From contig CALVET010000079.1 of the NCBI GenBank assembly GCA_944326675.1, positions 16,625-80,624 of the forward strand: a stretch of 64,000 bases of DNA, written 5' to 3'. Position numbers and translations under genes: made by a program. This document shows, piece by piece, positions 50,395 through 59,370 of this stretch; the stretch's first letter is position 1; each line of letters opens with the position of its first letter. Source of the stretch: Candidatus Gastranaerophilales bacterium (GTDB lineage: Bacteria; Cyanobacteriota; Vampirovibrionia; Gastranaerophilales; Gastranaerophilaceae). The notes under the pieces are model-generated. The model was not told the origin of the DNA, ran no database searches, and saw only the letters and a program-made list of their open reading frames with translations.

Positions 50395-51672
50395 ATGACT
50401 CAAACTAAGCCAATGACAATTACCGAAAAAATATTTGCCTTACATTCAGGCAGGGATTTTGTTCAAGCCGGAGATTTATTGGAGGCAAAAATTGATATTG
50501 CATTGGCTAATGATATTACAGGTCCGATTGCGATTGAGGTTTTCGAGGAATTAAAATTGGATTCTGTGTTTGATAAGTCGCGCGTTGTTCTTGTTCCTGA
50601 CCATTTTACACCCAATAAAGATATTAAGTCTGCTATTCAGGCAAAAATATTAAGAGAATTCATAAAAAAACAAGATTTGGTTCATAAGTTCGATGTAGGT
50701 ACAATGGGAATAGAACATGCACTTTTACCAGAAAAAGGAATTGTTACTTCGGGCGATTTAATAATAGGTGCCGATTCTCATACTTGTACTTACGGTGCCT
50801 TGGGGGCTTTTTCAACAGGTGTAGGTTCAACCGATCTGGGCTGCGCAATGGGCTCAGGGTCTACCTGGTTTAAAGTGCCGTCTGCCATTAAAGTGATTTT
50901 TAACGGCAAATTAAATAAATATGTTACGGCAAAGGATTTAATTCTTCACTTAATCGGTGATATCGGCGTAGATGGCGCATTGTATAAGACATTAGAGTTT
51001 TGTGGCGATGCCATTAAATCAATGGACATGGATGGAAGATTTACTATTTGCAATATGGCAATTGAAGCAGGGGCTAAAAATGGTATTATAGAGCCTGACG
51101 AAATTACAAGAGAGTATTTAAATAATCGTTCAATTAGAGAACCCCTATTTTTAAAAAGCGATGAAAATGCAAATTATGAGCGTGTTATTGAGTATGATGC
51201 ATCAAAAATTGAACCGACTGTATCATATCCTCATTTACCTGAAAATACTCATACAATTACAGAAGCAGTAAAAGATAATATTAAAATTAATCAGGTTGTT
51301 ATAGGAAGCTGTACAAACGGACGCTTGGAAGATATTAAAATGGCGGCTGAAATATTGAAAAATAGAAAAGTTCATCCTGATGTTCGTTTGATTGTATTTC
51401 CTGCAACGCAAGATATAATTTTAAAGTCAATAGAACTTGGTTATTATCAAACTTTGATTAAAGCAGGTGCTGCTATTTCAACTCCGACTTGCGGACCATG
51501 TTTGGGCGGTCATTGCGGAATTTTGGCTCCTGATGAGGTATGCGTTTCAACTACAAATAGAAATTTTGTCGGCAGAATGGGTGACACGAGTTCAAAAATT
51601 TATCTTGCCAGCCCTTATATAGCTGCTGCAAGTGCAATTAAAGGCAGAATTGCAAGTGTTGAGGAACTTTAA
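50395..51672 (+). CDS. leuC: 3-isopropylmalate dehydratase large subunit-like (LeuC), copy 1
   Basis: 425 residues, the bacterial/archaeal short type. Aconitase-family signatures: ANDITGPIAIEVFEEL, GADSHTCTYGALGAFSTGVG, GSTWFKVPSAIKVIF, the Fe-S cysteines in IGSCTNGRLEDIKMAAE and STPTCGPCLGGHCGILAPDE, and NRNFVGRMGDTSSKIYLASP. The enzyme isomerises 2- to 3-isopropylmalate (or citramalate/homoaconitate in relatives) and needs a small LeuD subunit, which is not adjacent. It follows the 60-aa Cys protein by 1 nt. A paralog lies at 56072. Confidence 0.92.
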   Translation: MTQTKPMTITEKIFALHSGRDFVQAGDLLEAKIDIALANDITGPIAIEVFEELKLDSVFDKSRVVLVPDHFTPNKDIKSAIQAKILREFIKKQDLVHKFDVGTMGIEHALLPEKGIVTSGDLIIGADSHTCTYGALGAFSTGVGSTDLGCAMGSGSTWFKVPSAIKVIFNGKLNKYVTAKDLILHLIGDIGVDGALYKTLEFCGDAIKSMDMDGRFTICNMAIEAGAKNGIIEPDEITREYLNNRSIREPLFLKSDENANYERVIEYDASKIEPTVSYPHLPENTHTITEAVKDNIKINQVVIGSCTNGRLEDIKMAAEILKNRKVHPDVRLIVFPATQDIILKSIELGYYQTLIKAGAAISTPTCGPCLGGHCGILAPDEVCVSTTNRNFVGRMGDTSSKIYLASPYIAAASAIKGRIASVEEL

Positions 51673-51674
51673 TA

Positions 51675-53012
51675 ATGAAAAAGTTTCTGATTTTATTAAC
51701 AATATTAATATTTTTGTGTTTTCCTGTTTTGGCAAACAGTATAGATAAATGTATTAATGACGCGAATTTTGAATTAAAGTCGACCGTTGGGGTTTATGTT
51801 CAAAATGTACGCAATGATGATGTTGTCTATAAAAAAAATGAGCAAAAGTTATTAAATCCTGCAAGCACTCTAAAATTGCTGACTTTCGGTTCTGCCTATA
51901 AGGTTTTGGGTGAAAACTTTGATTTTGAAACAGCATTATATAAAGACACCAATAACAATATTTATCTAAGATTGGCGGGCGATACTCTTTTAGGACAAGA
52001 TGATTTAAATGAATTATTTTCTAAATTAAAAATTAATTTCGATACAACGAAAATTAATAATATCTATATTGATGATTCTATAATAGATAAAATTCCATAT
52101 CCGAAAGGCTGGATGGAAGAAGATACTTGGCCAAATCAAAGAGCAATAACGCCATATATTATAGATAAGAATTTAGTACAAATTGCAATAAAACGCTCAA
52201 GTTTTGCAACAAAAGTTGATATAATCCAAAATGATGACTATAAAATACCAATAATAAATGAATTAAAACTTGCCGATAAGCAAAAAATAGAGATTAAAAG
52301 ATTATATGGTGAAAATTCTTCAATAGTTAATTTTCAAGGTACTGTTTCAGAAGATGAAATAATAAATTTGCCTGTTTTAAATCCTGAAATAAATTTTAAT
52401 ATAAAAGTGCAAAAAGCAATAAATAAAAATAAAATTCAATATTTCAAAAAAATAACACCTAAAAAAATGCCTTCTAATGTTAGAAAGCTTGCAAGCGTAA
52501 GCCATAATATAAAAGATATTTCTAAGGATATCTTATATAATTCCGATAATTTTTGTGCGGAAGTAGTTTTTAAAATTGCAGCTGCAAAATATATAGGGTA
52601 TAAAAAGAGCGCATCTTTTGATGATGCCGTTAAAATGTTTAACGATACATACGCCGATTATATTACGGAAGGAATTGTTATAACAGACGGTTCAGGTGTT
52701 TCAAGATACAATCTTTTAAATCCTGAGTTTATTGTAAAATCTTTTGCTATGCTTTTAAATCAAACAAATATTAAAGATTTAATGGTTGGTGCTGATGAAG
52801 GAACAATGAAAGACAGGCTAATTTTATTAAGAGATAATTTGAAGGTAAAAACAGGTACTCTTTCAAATATGTCTTCTATTGTTGGAGTTTTAACCACAAG
52901 AAAGAATAAAGATTTAGTTTTTTCAATAATTGTTCAAAATTCACCAAAAAGAAAAGCTGTGTTGAAAAATTTTGAAGATACTTTGATTGCATTATTGTAT
53001 AGAAAATATTAA
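51675..53012 (+). CDS. dacB: D-alanyl-D-alanine carboxypeptidase/endopeptidase (PBP4 family, S13)
   Basis: 445 residues. A signal peptide (MKKFLILLTILIFLCFPVLA) leads to a periplasmic penicillin-binding protein. Motif 1 S-x-x-K is in NPASTLKLLTFGS (Ser ~64, Lys ~67), motif 2 S-x-N in LYNSDNFCAE and motif 3 K-T-G in LKVKTGTLSNMS. The inserted domain between motifs 1 and 2 is typical of class C PBPs (S13). It trims or cleaves peptidoglycan cross-links. It begins 2 nt after leuC, with GAGG in the leuC end as ribosome-binding site; the pairing with an amino-acid enzyme looks like read-through only. Confidence 0.93.
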   Translation: MKKFLILLTILIFLCFPVLANSIDKCINDANFELKSTVGVYVQNVRNDDVVYKKNEQKLLNPASTLKLLTFGSAYKVLGENFDFETALYKDTNNNIYLRLAGDTLLGQDDLNELFSKLKINFDTTKINNIYIDDSIIDKIPYPKGWMEEDTWPNQRAITPYIIDKNLVQIAIKRSSFATKVDIIQNDDYKIPIINELKLADKQKIEIKRLYGENSSIVNFQGTVSEDEIINLPVLNPEINFNIKVQKAINKNKIQYFKKITPKKMPSNVRKLASVSHNIKDISKDILYNSDNFCAEVVFKIAAAKYIGYKKSASFDDAVKMFNDTYADYITEGIVITDGSGVSRYNLLNPEFIVKSFAMLLNQTNIKDLMVGADEGTMKDRLILLRDNLKVKTGTLSNMSSIVGVLTTRKNKDLVFSIIVQNSPKRKAVLKNFEDTLIALLYRKY

Positions 53013-53013
53013 T

Positions 53014-54189
53014 TTAACAGCTGATTTTTTCCGCAACTGATTTGTTGATATTAATGAGCTGTTTGGATAAAGCCTCTTTTTTTGACGATATTGCAGATTT
53101 AATTCCAAAGAAATTAATTTTTTTGAAGTTTTTTGTGTAGTTTTCTTTAAAATCTAATATTTGGCAATATATTTTAGAATCCATGTATTGCTTTTGCTCG
53201 CAAAGATAAACAAATATCTCGCATAAATATAAATAAGAATTGATTATATTTGTTTTTGAAAATTCTTTTTGAAATTTGATTAAAAGTTTTAAGAGTTCTT
53301 TGTATTTTTGATTTATTCTTTTTCTTTTTTCGGGTAAAAATTCAAGTAAATATTTTTTTGTAGATTGATAACCTATGTCAAAAAGTTCTTGTTTTTTTTC
53401 TTTTGGCATTAAAAAATCAACCACTGAAACATCGGGAGTATTTATTTTGATGTAATCAAATTTGTCCTTTTCTTTATATAAATCTATAATGTAGTCGGTT
53501 GCAAAACCTGAAATTGCGTTGTAGACTCTATTTAGGTATCCCAGGGAACTATCTGTTTTTTTGGGTGTTTCGTTGTCTTCTAATCTAAATTCTAAAATCC
53601 TTTCATCAAGATTTTTTATTGTGTTGCTGACTCTCCACAATGGCGTTGATTTTAGTAAATCACCATCTACAATCAGGCTGTCTTCGTATTCTAAAGGCGT
53701 AAACAATCCCGGCATTGAAACACTTGCTCTAATTGCTTGCGCTATTTCAAAATCAGGTGTTTTTTCGCAAGAAAATTCCTTAAATTTTAAATGCGTTAAA
53801 TCAACCGAATAGATAACGAGCTTATTTTTTATATCGCAAAATTTTACAGGCGGCATTTTGTCTTTTTCATATATTTCACCATAGTATTTTTTTTCAAGCT
53901 GTTCTTTTATCCAATCGTAAAATATTTTGCCTTTTGAAATTGCTAAATCCTTTTTAAAATCAATATTTATATCTATAAACATTTCAAAGCCTGTTTTAGC
54001 AAGTATTTCATATACTTCATCATATTTATATCCAATAGCAATTAATGCTGCAAATACAGCACCTATAGAGCTTCCTGCATATCCTGTCAGTTTAATATTG
54101 CTCTCCAGAAGTGCTTTATATGCTCCGCAGTAGCATATTCCTCTTATACCGCCGCCTCCGAATATAACAAAATACTCATTATCTTTCAT
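53014..54189 (-). CDS. Patatin-like phospholipase
   Basis: 391 residues. Oxyanion hole GGGGIRGICYCGAYKALLES, nucleophile elbow GYAGSSIGAVFAAL (G-x-S-x-G) and the catalytic Asp in IVDGDLLKSTPLW (the usual DGG is DGD) place it in the patatin family. The extra C-terminal ~130 residues are Lys/Phe-rich helices (NQKYKELLKLLIKF). It hydrolyses lipid acyl esters and is probably cytoplasmic or membrane-associated. Its stop is next to the dacB stop (convergent) and it starts 3 nt after motB, so it is last in motA-motB-patatin. Confidence 0.9.
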   Translation of the reverse strand: MKDNEYFVIFGGGGIRGICYCGAYKALLESNIKLTGYAGSSIGAVFAALIAIGYKYDEVYEILAKTGFEMFIDINIDFKKDLAISKGKIFYDWIKEQLEKKYYGEIYEKDKMPPVKFCDIKNKLVIYSVDLTHLKFKEFSCEKTPDFEIAQAIRASVSMPGLFTPLEYEDSLIVDGDLLKSTPLWRVSNTIKNLDERILEFRLEDNETPKKTDSSLGYLNRVYNAISGFATDYIIDLYKEKDKFDYIKINTPDVSVVDFLMPKEKKQELFDIGYQSTKKYLLEFLPEKRKRINQKYKELLKLLIKFQKEFSKTNIINSYLYLCEIFVYLCEQKQYMDSKIYCQILDFKENYTKNFKKINFFGIKSAISSKKEALSKQLININKSVAEKISC

Positions 54190-54192
54190 AAC

Positions 54193-55176
54193 TTACTCCA
54201 TAAATTCAGGCTTTTTATTGTCTTGAGTATATGTACTTTCGTCAAGATTTTTTAAGCGTTTATTTTCGTTTTCATAACGTCCTGAAATGTCGATAACGTT
54301 ATTTAATAATTCTTTATCATTTCCGACTAAATTTTCAATAGCCTCAGAGGGCTTATTTTTATTGTTTAGTTCGTTTTTCTTTTGTAAAATTTTTGCGTCT
54401 TTTAAAATTTCTTGCATGTTTTTATCTGAAAGAGTTTTAAATTTATTTTTTAAGACAACAATTTCAACTCTTCTGTTTTTTGCTCTATTTTGAGGTGTGG
54501 AATTTGAAGCAACAGGCACAGTATCTGCAAATCCAACTGCACTGAATAATTTAGAATTAAAGCCGTTATTTTGAATTAAAAATCTAACGACTGAACAAGC
54601 TCTTGCAGCTGATAATTCCCAATTTGATGGATATTTAACTTTGTTTGTAACAGGAGCGGAGTCAGTATGACCTTCAACTTGGATATAATGAATAGAGAAT
54701 TTTTGTTTAATTATATTTGCAACAGTTGCTAATGTTTCTTTTGATTTTTGAGTTAATTCTGCTGTTCCTGATTCAAATTGTAAGGCATGCTCGCTAAATC
54801 TTATAACAAGCCCTTTTTCTCCGATTTCGGCGCTTATTCCATCTTGTTTCAGCTGATTTATATCTTCTTTAATTTCTTCGTATGACGATTGTTCATATTT
54901 TTGGCTCATATATTCAAGCATTAGCGGGTTCATTGCACCTTGCCGGCCGTCTAAAATTGAATTTTGTCCATCCATGATGCTTTCTTGATTATCGAATATG
55001 TTTTGGCTAAAGGCTTTTCTAAGCGCTTCTTCAATTCCTTTAAAAGAATTTACGTCAGATTGAGCTAGCGCATATAATACAACAAATGTTGCAAAAAGCA
55101 GTGTCATAAAGTCGGCATAAGAAACAAGCCAACGCTCTAAATTTTCATGTTCTTCGGGTGGTTTCTTTCTTGCCAT
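54193..55176 (-). CDS. motB: MotB-type OmpA-domain stator protein
   Basis: 327 residues. The N-terminal helix with plug and proton-binding Asp is in RWLVSYADFMTLLFATFVVL (Asp ~22). Gln/Ser-rich periplasmic linker precedes an OmpA_C peptidoglycan-binding domain (YIQVEGHTDSAPVTNK; NWELSAARACSVVRFLI; VGFADTVPVASN; NRAKNRRVEIV). It anchors the stator to peptidoglycan. It shares one base with the motA end, so is translationally coupled. Extended disordered C-terminus of ~60 residues after the OmpA domain. Confidence 0.92.
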   Translation of the reverse strand: MARKKPPEEHENLERWLVSYADFMTLLFATFVVLYALAQSDVNSFKGIEEALRKAFSQNIFDNQESIMDGQNSILDGRQGAMNPLMLEYMSQKYEQSSYEEIKEDINQLKQDGISAEIGEKGLVIRFSEHALQFESGTAELTQKSKETLATVANIIKQKFSIHYIQVEGHTDSAPVTNKVKYPSNWELSAARACSVVRFLIQNNGFNSKLFSAVGFADTVPVASNSTPQNRAKNRRVEIVVLKNKFKTLSDKNMQEILKDAKILQKKNELNNKNKPSEAIENLVGNDKELLNNVIDISGRYENENKRLKNLDESTYTQDNKKPEFME

Positions 55177-55946
55177 TAAGCTTTAGCCTCTTTTTTTGCT
55201 TTTTTATCAACAAGATAACATTCAAGCTTTCTTTCGATAAGCGCGGGTGATTCTCCTGCTTGAATAGATAGTATGCCTTCAATCATTAATTCCATTGAAG
55301 TAAAAATGTGTGCATATTTTCTTTTTGCTCTTGTTGAATACGGGATTGTAACAAGGTTTGCAACAACAAGACCATATATGGTTGCAACGAATGCAACGGC
55401 AATACCTGCCCCTAATTTAGATGGGTCAGACAGGTTTTGCATAACTTGGATCAATCCTAATACCGCACCAATGATACCAAGGGTTGGAGAATAACCTCCT
55501 GCTGATTCTAAAACTTTTGCACCTGCACCAATTTTTTCCTGTAGTTGTGACAGTTGTGTTTCCATCATGTCTTTTACAAGGGTCGGATCCGCGCCATCTG
55601 CAACTGCTTCAAGCCCTAAGGTTAAAAGCGGATGTGAGGCGCTTTTTGCTTCTTTTTCTAAAACAATTACCCCTTCTTTTCTTGCCTTTTGTGCATAACC
55701 GACAATTTCAGCTATAAGAGTTTCTAATTGCGGCGCTTTTCCAAAATAGACCATGTAAATGCAGTGACCGGCGGTTTTAAAATCTTCTAAAGGAAAGCTT
55801 AGAAATACTGCACCTGCCGTACCTCCGACAACAATAAACGCTGCTGTTATTTGAAGAAGCTGTCCTATATTTCCGCCTTCAAGTGCTTGCCCTAAAAGTA
55901 TGAATGTTACGCCTAAAAACGTTCCTATAAGTGCTGCTATATCCAT
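55176..55946 (-). CDS. motA: MotA/TolQ/ExbB-type proton channel stator protein
   Basis: 256 residues with four membrane segments: LIGTFLGVTFILLGQAL, LLQITAAFIVVGGTAGAVF, LGIIGAVLGLIQVMQNL and AVAFVATIYGLVVANLV. It has the conserved SPTLGIIGAVLG Pro/Gly phrase and a cytoplasmic loop with KARKEGVIVLEKE. It forms with MotB the ion-driven stator of the flagellar motor. No other flagellar gene is in the window. The order motA-motB-patatin is one transcription unit. Confidence 0.92.
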   Translation of the reverse strand: MDIAALIGTFLGVTFILLGQALEGGNIGQLLQITAAFIVVGGTAGAVFLSFPLEDFKTAGHCIYMVYFGKAPQLETLIAEIVGYAQKARKEGVIVLEKEAKSASHPLLTLGLEAVADGADPTLVKDMMETQLSQLQEKIGAGAKVLESAGGYSPTLGIIGAVLGLIQVMQNLSDPSKLGAGIAVAFVATIYGLVVANLVTIPYSTRAKRKYAHIFTSMELMIEGILSIQAGESPALIERKLECYLVDKKAKKEAKA

Positions 55947-56071
55947 ATTGATTATAAAACTCCTAATTTATTGCTTTATTATCGTAAAAAACAAGTCTTT
56001 TGTTATCATATAAATATATTAATATTGTTATTTTTGATTTATAATAAATCTATAGCATTATAAGGAGCGGT

Positions 56072-57310
56072 ATGATGGGGTTGACACTTGCACAAAAAAT
56101 TTTATCTTCACATGCAAATAAGCAGGTAAAACAAGGTGAGCTTGTTATAGCTAATATTGATGTATGTGCTACGCAAGATGGTACCGGTCCTTTAGCAATA
56201 GATGAATTTAAAAAGTTAAATAAACCTTTATTTAATCCTAAAAGAACAATTCTTTTTATTGACCATGCTGCGCCTTCTCCAAGAAAAGAGCTTTCAAATG
56301 CACACAATAAAATTAGGGAATTTGCAAAAGAATACGGTGCAATACTGCAAGATATAGGTTGTGGAGTTTGTCATCAAAGGTTGGTTGAAGATTATGTAAA
56401 CCCAGGAGAAATCTTGGTTGGTGCTGATTCACACACTTGTACTTCAGGTGCTTTGGGCGCTTTTGCAACAGGTATGGGTTCAACAGATATTGCAGTTTCA
56501 ATGGCATACGGCAAAACATGGTTCAAGGTTCCTGCTTCATATAAAATTATTGTAAATGGTGAATTTAAATATAATACTTGTGCAAAAGATTTAATGTTGT
56601 ATTTAATCGGTTTAATAGGGGCTGATGGTGCAACGTATAAGGCATTAGAATTTTGCGGCAGTACAATTTCAAATATGTCAATGTCAGAAAGGTTTACTCT
56701 TGCAAATATGGCGGTTGAAGCAGGTGCAAAGGCGGGTTTGTTTGAAACTGATGATAAAACTTATGAATTTTTAAAATCCCGAGGAAGAGAAGATAAATTT
56801 AAAGAGATTAAAATGGATGACGATGCTCAATATGAAAGAGTAATCGAAATTGATGCATCTAAAATTGATTCAGTGGTTTCTTGTCCTCATACGGTTGATA
56901 ATGTTAAAAAAGCGTCAGAATTGAATGATGTAAAGGTTAATCAAGTGTTTATCGGTACTTGCACCAACGGACGCATTGAAGATTTAAGGATTGCAGCAAA
57001 TATATTAAGAGGACACAAGGTTAATCCGACAACAAGACTCATTGTTGTTCCCGCCAGCAGAGATATTTATCTTCAAGCTTCAAAAGAGGGCTTACTTGAT
57101 ATTTTTGTTGAGGCAGGTGCAAATTTCTTACCGGCAGGCTGCGGGCCGTGCGTGGGTGTACATGGCGGCATATTAGGGGACAATGAAGTTTGTCTTGCAA
57201 CCCAAAATCGTAATTTCCAAGGAAGAATGGGAAATACAAACGGCTTTATTTATCTTGCAAGTCCCTATACTGCGGCTAAATCAGCAATAAAAGGTTATAT
57301 TTGCGACTAA
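56072..57310 (+). CDS. 3-isopropylmalate dehydratase large subunit-like (LeuC), copy 2
   Basis: 412 residues, paralog of the gene at 50395. It has the same signatures: GPLAIDEFKKLNKPL, VGADSHTCTSGALGAFATGM, GKTWFKVPASYKIIV, Fe-S cysteines in IGTCTNGRIEDLRIAANIL and PAGCGPCVGVHGGILGDNE, then NRNFQGRMGNTNGFIYLASP. The start may be ATG 56072 or 56075; AAGGAG lies 4 or 7 nt upstream. No leuD is nearby. The two copies differ in the substrate-loop region, so they may serve different C4-C6 hydroxy-diacids (isopropylmalate versus citramalate or homocitrate). It ends with a 3-nt convergent overlap with the next gene. Confidence 0.9.
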   Translation: MMGLTLAQKILSSHANKQVKQGELVIANIDVCATQDGTGPLAIDEFKKLNKPLFNPKRTILFIDHAAPSPRKELSNAHNKIREFAKEYGAILQDIGCGVCHQRLVEDYVNPGEILVGADSHTCTSGALGAFATGMGSTDIAVSMAYGKTWFKVPASYKIIVNGEFKYNTCAKDLMLYLIGLIGADGATYKALEFCGSTISNMSMSERFTLANMAVEAGAKAGLFETDDKTYEFLKSRGREDKFKEIKMDDDAQYERVIEIDASKIDSVVSCPHTVDNVKKASELNDVKVNQVFIGTCTNGRIEDLRIAANILRGHKVNPTTRLIVVPASRDIYLQASKEGLLDIFVEAGANFLPAGCGPCVGVHGGILGDNEVCLATQNRNFQGRMGNTNGFIYLASPYTAAKSAIKGYICD

Positions 57311-59259
57311 ACAGGGATAAATACCCTATATGTTGCGCCGCGATTTATGAATTTGTCGACAGATATGTTGCCTACAAAATCTGAGATTTCGTGTCCTTGT
57401 CCGTCTGATATAAATACGTGTCCGTATGGGCCGCCTTCATATTGGCTCCAGCTTACTACAGCTCCGGCAGGAAGTGATGTAAGTTCTTCTGCTGAAATTT
57501 CATCTGTTACTTCTTCCCAGTCTGAACGATTTTCAAGATTTTGCGCCCATTCATAACCATCACCATAGAGTCTGTATCCAAAGGCAGCTTCAATGGATTC
57601 TCCAACGCCTTTTCCGCATTGTTTGCCGGAAGTGTGGTTATTTCCGTGTAATGACATAGCTGCGTTAACTAAATCCATGCCTTTTTCTGCGTTATAGTCT
57701 GACAAACCTCCCAGTGTATAGTTTTTCAATGTTTCTTTGGTTTCGACTGTTGCCAGAGCTTGTTGAATTTCGTTTACTTTGTTTTGTGCTTCTTTAATTT
57801 CTGATTTTGCATTATTAAGAGCAGTTTGTTTATCTGTTTCGTATGAATTTTTTGCTTCATTGTATTCATCCAAATACATTTTTAATTGCGGGTTTTGTTC
57901 TTGGGATTTTGCTTCAATTCCTGCTTTTACTTCTTCTTTTTGAACTAAAATCATTTCTTGTTGATTTTTTTCTTCTTTTAGTTTTTGAAGTTGATTTTGG
58001 GCTTCATCAAGTTTTGTTTTTGCTTCTTGTTCTTTTGTTTTAGCTGTGTCTATTTCAGATTGTAAACTTGATATTTTATTTTGAATACTTGATTTTTGCT
58101 CATCTTCTGCTTGCGAAAGAGAGCTTTGAAGTTCTGTCATTTGTATTTCAAGACTTTGTCTGTTTGTTGTCATAGATTGATATGTTGAATTTAGGCTTGA
58201 AATAGTTGTTTCTTGTTGAGTGATTTCAATTTCTTTTTGAGCTACAATGTTTTGTTGTGCTTCAGTGGCTTCATTTGCCTCATCAAGTTCTTCTTTTAAA
58301 TTTGCGTCAACTTTTTCAAGTGCTGTTTGATACATGTTATATATATCATCCACATTTTGTTTTTTGGCTTTAATGTCGCTATCTGTTCCATTTTGGATTT
58401 CATTATATTTTGCTTGTTTTTCTGATAGCGCAGCTTGAGAAGTTTCAAGTTCTTTTTGGAGATCTTCTTTATCTGTATTGCTTAGTGATGTTGCGCTTAA
58501 GTCGTATGAGGTTGTGTATGAACTGCTTGAAGAGTTGCTTGCAGAATTATTTGATGAATATTGCGATCTGGCATATTCAAGGCGTTCGCTTCTTTGTGAT
58601 CTTTGAGATGCTCTGCTTTCAATTTCTTCTCTAGCTAAGGCTCTTCTTTCTTCCCTTGTCATACGATCTTGCGAACCATAGAGAGCTTCATTAAATCTTT
58701 CGTTTTTAATTTGTTTTGTAAGTTCGTTTATGCCTAAAATGACATCATCAAGTGAAACATTTGTTCTGTCATTATCAAGACCTTTGATTCTTGTTAAAAA
58801 AGAATAAACTTCGTTTTCGTCGAGTTCTCCGCTTTCGTTACTGTCAAGATAACTTTTAATATTTTCATCTTGTAAAAAAATATTTAAAACATCAACCATA
58901 ACATCCCCTAATGGATCATCAGAGGTTTCAAATGATGTGGTTTCTGCCCCTTGTTGTGCTCCTTCGCTGCCGGTGGTGCTTTCTTGTTCTTGAGGGAGAG
59001 TTCCTTTTTCAAGATAATATTGGTACTCTTTTTCATCTACAAGTTGCCCGTCTACAACTTTCATGTCCATGATACTGCTGACACTTTTTGAAAAAATAGA
59101 AGCAGCATCAATATTGAGGCTTTCTTGTAAAAATTGTTTAAATTCATCGCCATATTGAAAAATGCTTGTTGAACCGCTTAAATTATACGTTTTATCGGAT
59201 GTTTCACCAAGTTCCCTTAAAAATTCTTTAAAACCTGTTATTAAAGATAATTCGTTCAT
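57307..59259 (-). CDS. EF-hand / coiled-coil / CHAP-like cysteine hydrolase protein
   Basis: 650 residues, no signal peptide. Residues ~130-165 carry an EF-hand-like acidic helix-loop-helix (LDSNESGELDENEVYSFL). A Ser/Arg-rich low-complexity region follows, then ~200 residues of coiled coil (~285-505, DLQKELETSQAALSEKQAKY). The C-terminal ~115 residues look like a CHAP/NlpC-like amidase: Cys in SGKQCGKGVGESIEAAFGY, His in GGPYGHVFISDGQG and a later GHEISDFVG. This would cut peptidoglycan cross-links. It lies alone, convergent with leuC copy 2. A Ca2+-controlled or surface-assembled hydrolase is my inference. Confidence 0.75.
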   Translation of the reverse strand: MNELSLITGFKEFLRELGETSDKTYNLSGSTSIFQYGDEFKQFLQESLNIDAASIFSKSVSSIMDMKVVDGQLVDEKEYQYYLEKGTLPQEQESTTGSEGAQQGAETTSFETSDDPLGDVMVDVLNIFLQDENIKSYLDSNESGELDENEVYSFLTRIKGLDNDRTNVSLDDVILGINELTKQIKNERFNEALYGSQDRMTREERRALAREEIESRASQRSQRSERLEYARSQYSSNNSASNSSSSSYTTSYDLSATSLSNTDKEDLQKELETSQAALSEKQAKYNEIQNGTDSDIKAKKQNVDDIYNMYQTALEKVDANLKEELDEANEATEAQQNIVAQKEIEITQQETTISSLNSTYQSMTTNRQSLEIQMTELQSSLSQAEDEQKSSIQNKISSLQSEIDTAKTKEQEAKTKLDEAQNQLQKLKEEKNQQEMILVQKEEVKAGIEAKSQEQNPQLKMYLDEYNEAKNSYETDKQTALNNAKSEIKEAQNKVNEIQQALATVETKETLKNYTLGGLSDYNAEKGMDLVNAAMSLHGNNHTSGKQCGKGVGESIEAAFGYRLYGDGYEWAQNLENRSDWEEVTDEISAEELTSLPAGAVVSWSQYEGGPYGHVFISDGQGHEISDFVGNISVDKFINRGATYRVFIPV

Positions 59260-59370
59260 TTCCGTTCCTTAACTTCTTATACGATAGCTTTTATGCCATA
59301 CGAACTACACACGCTACCTACGTTTTTATAATTCCACAAAAAACTTCTTTAATAACAATATTCTCTAAAT

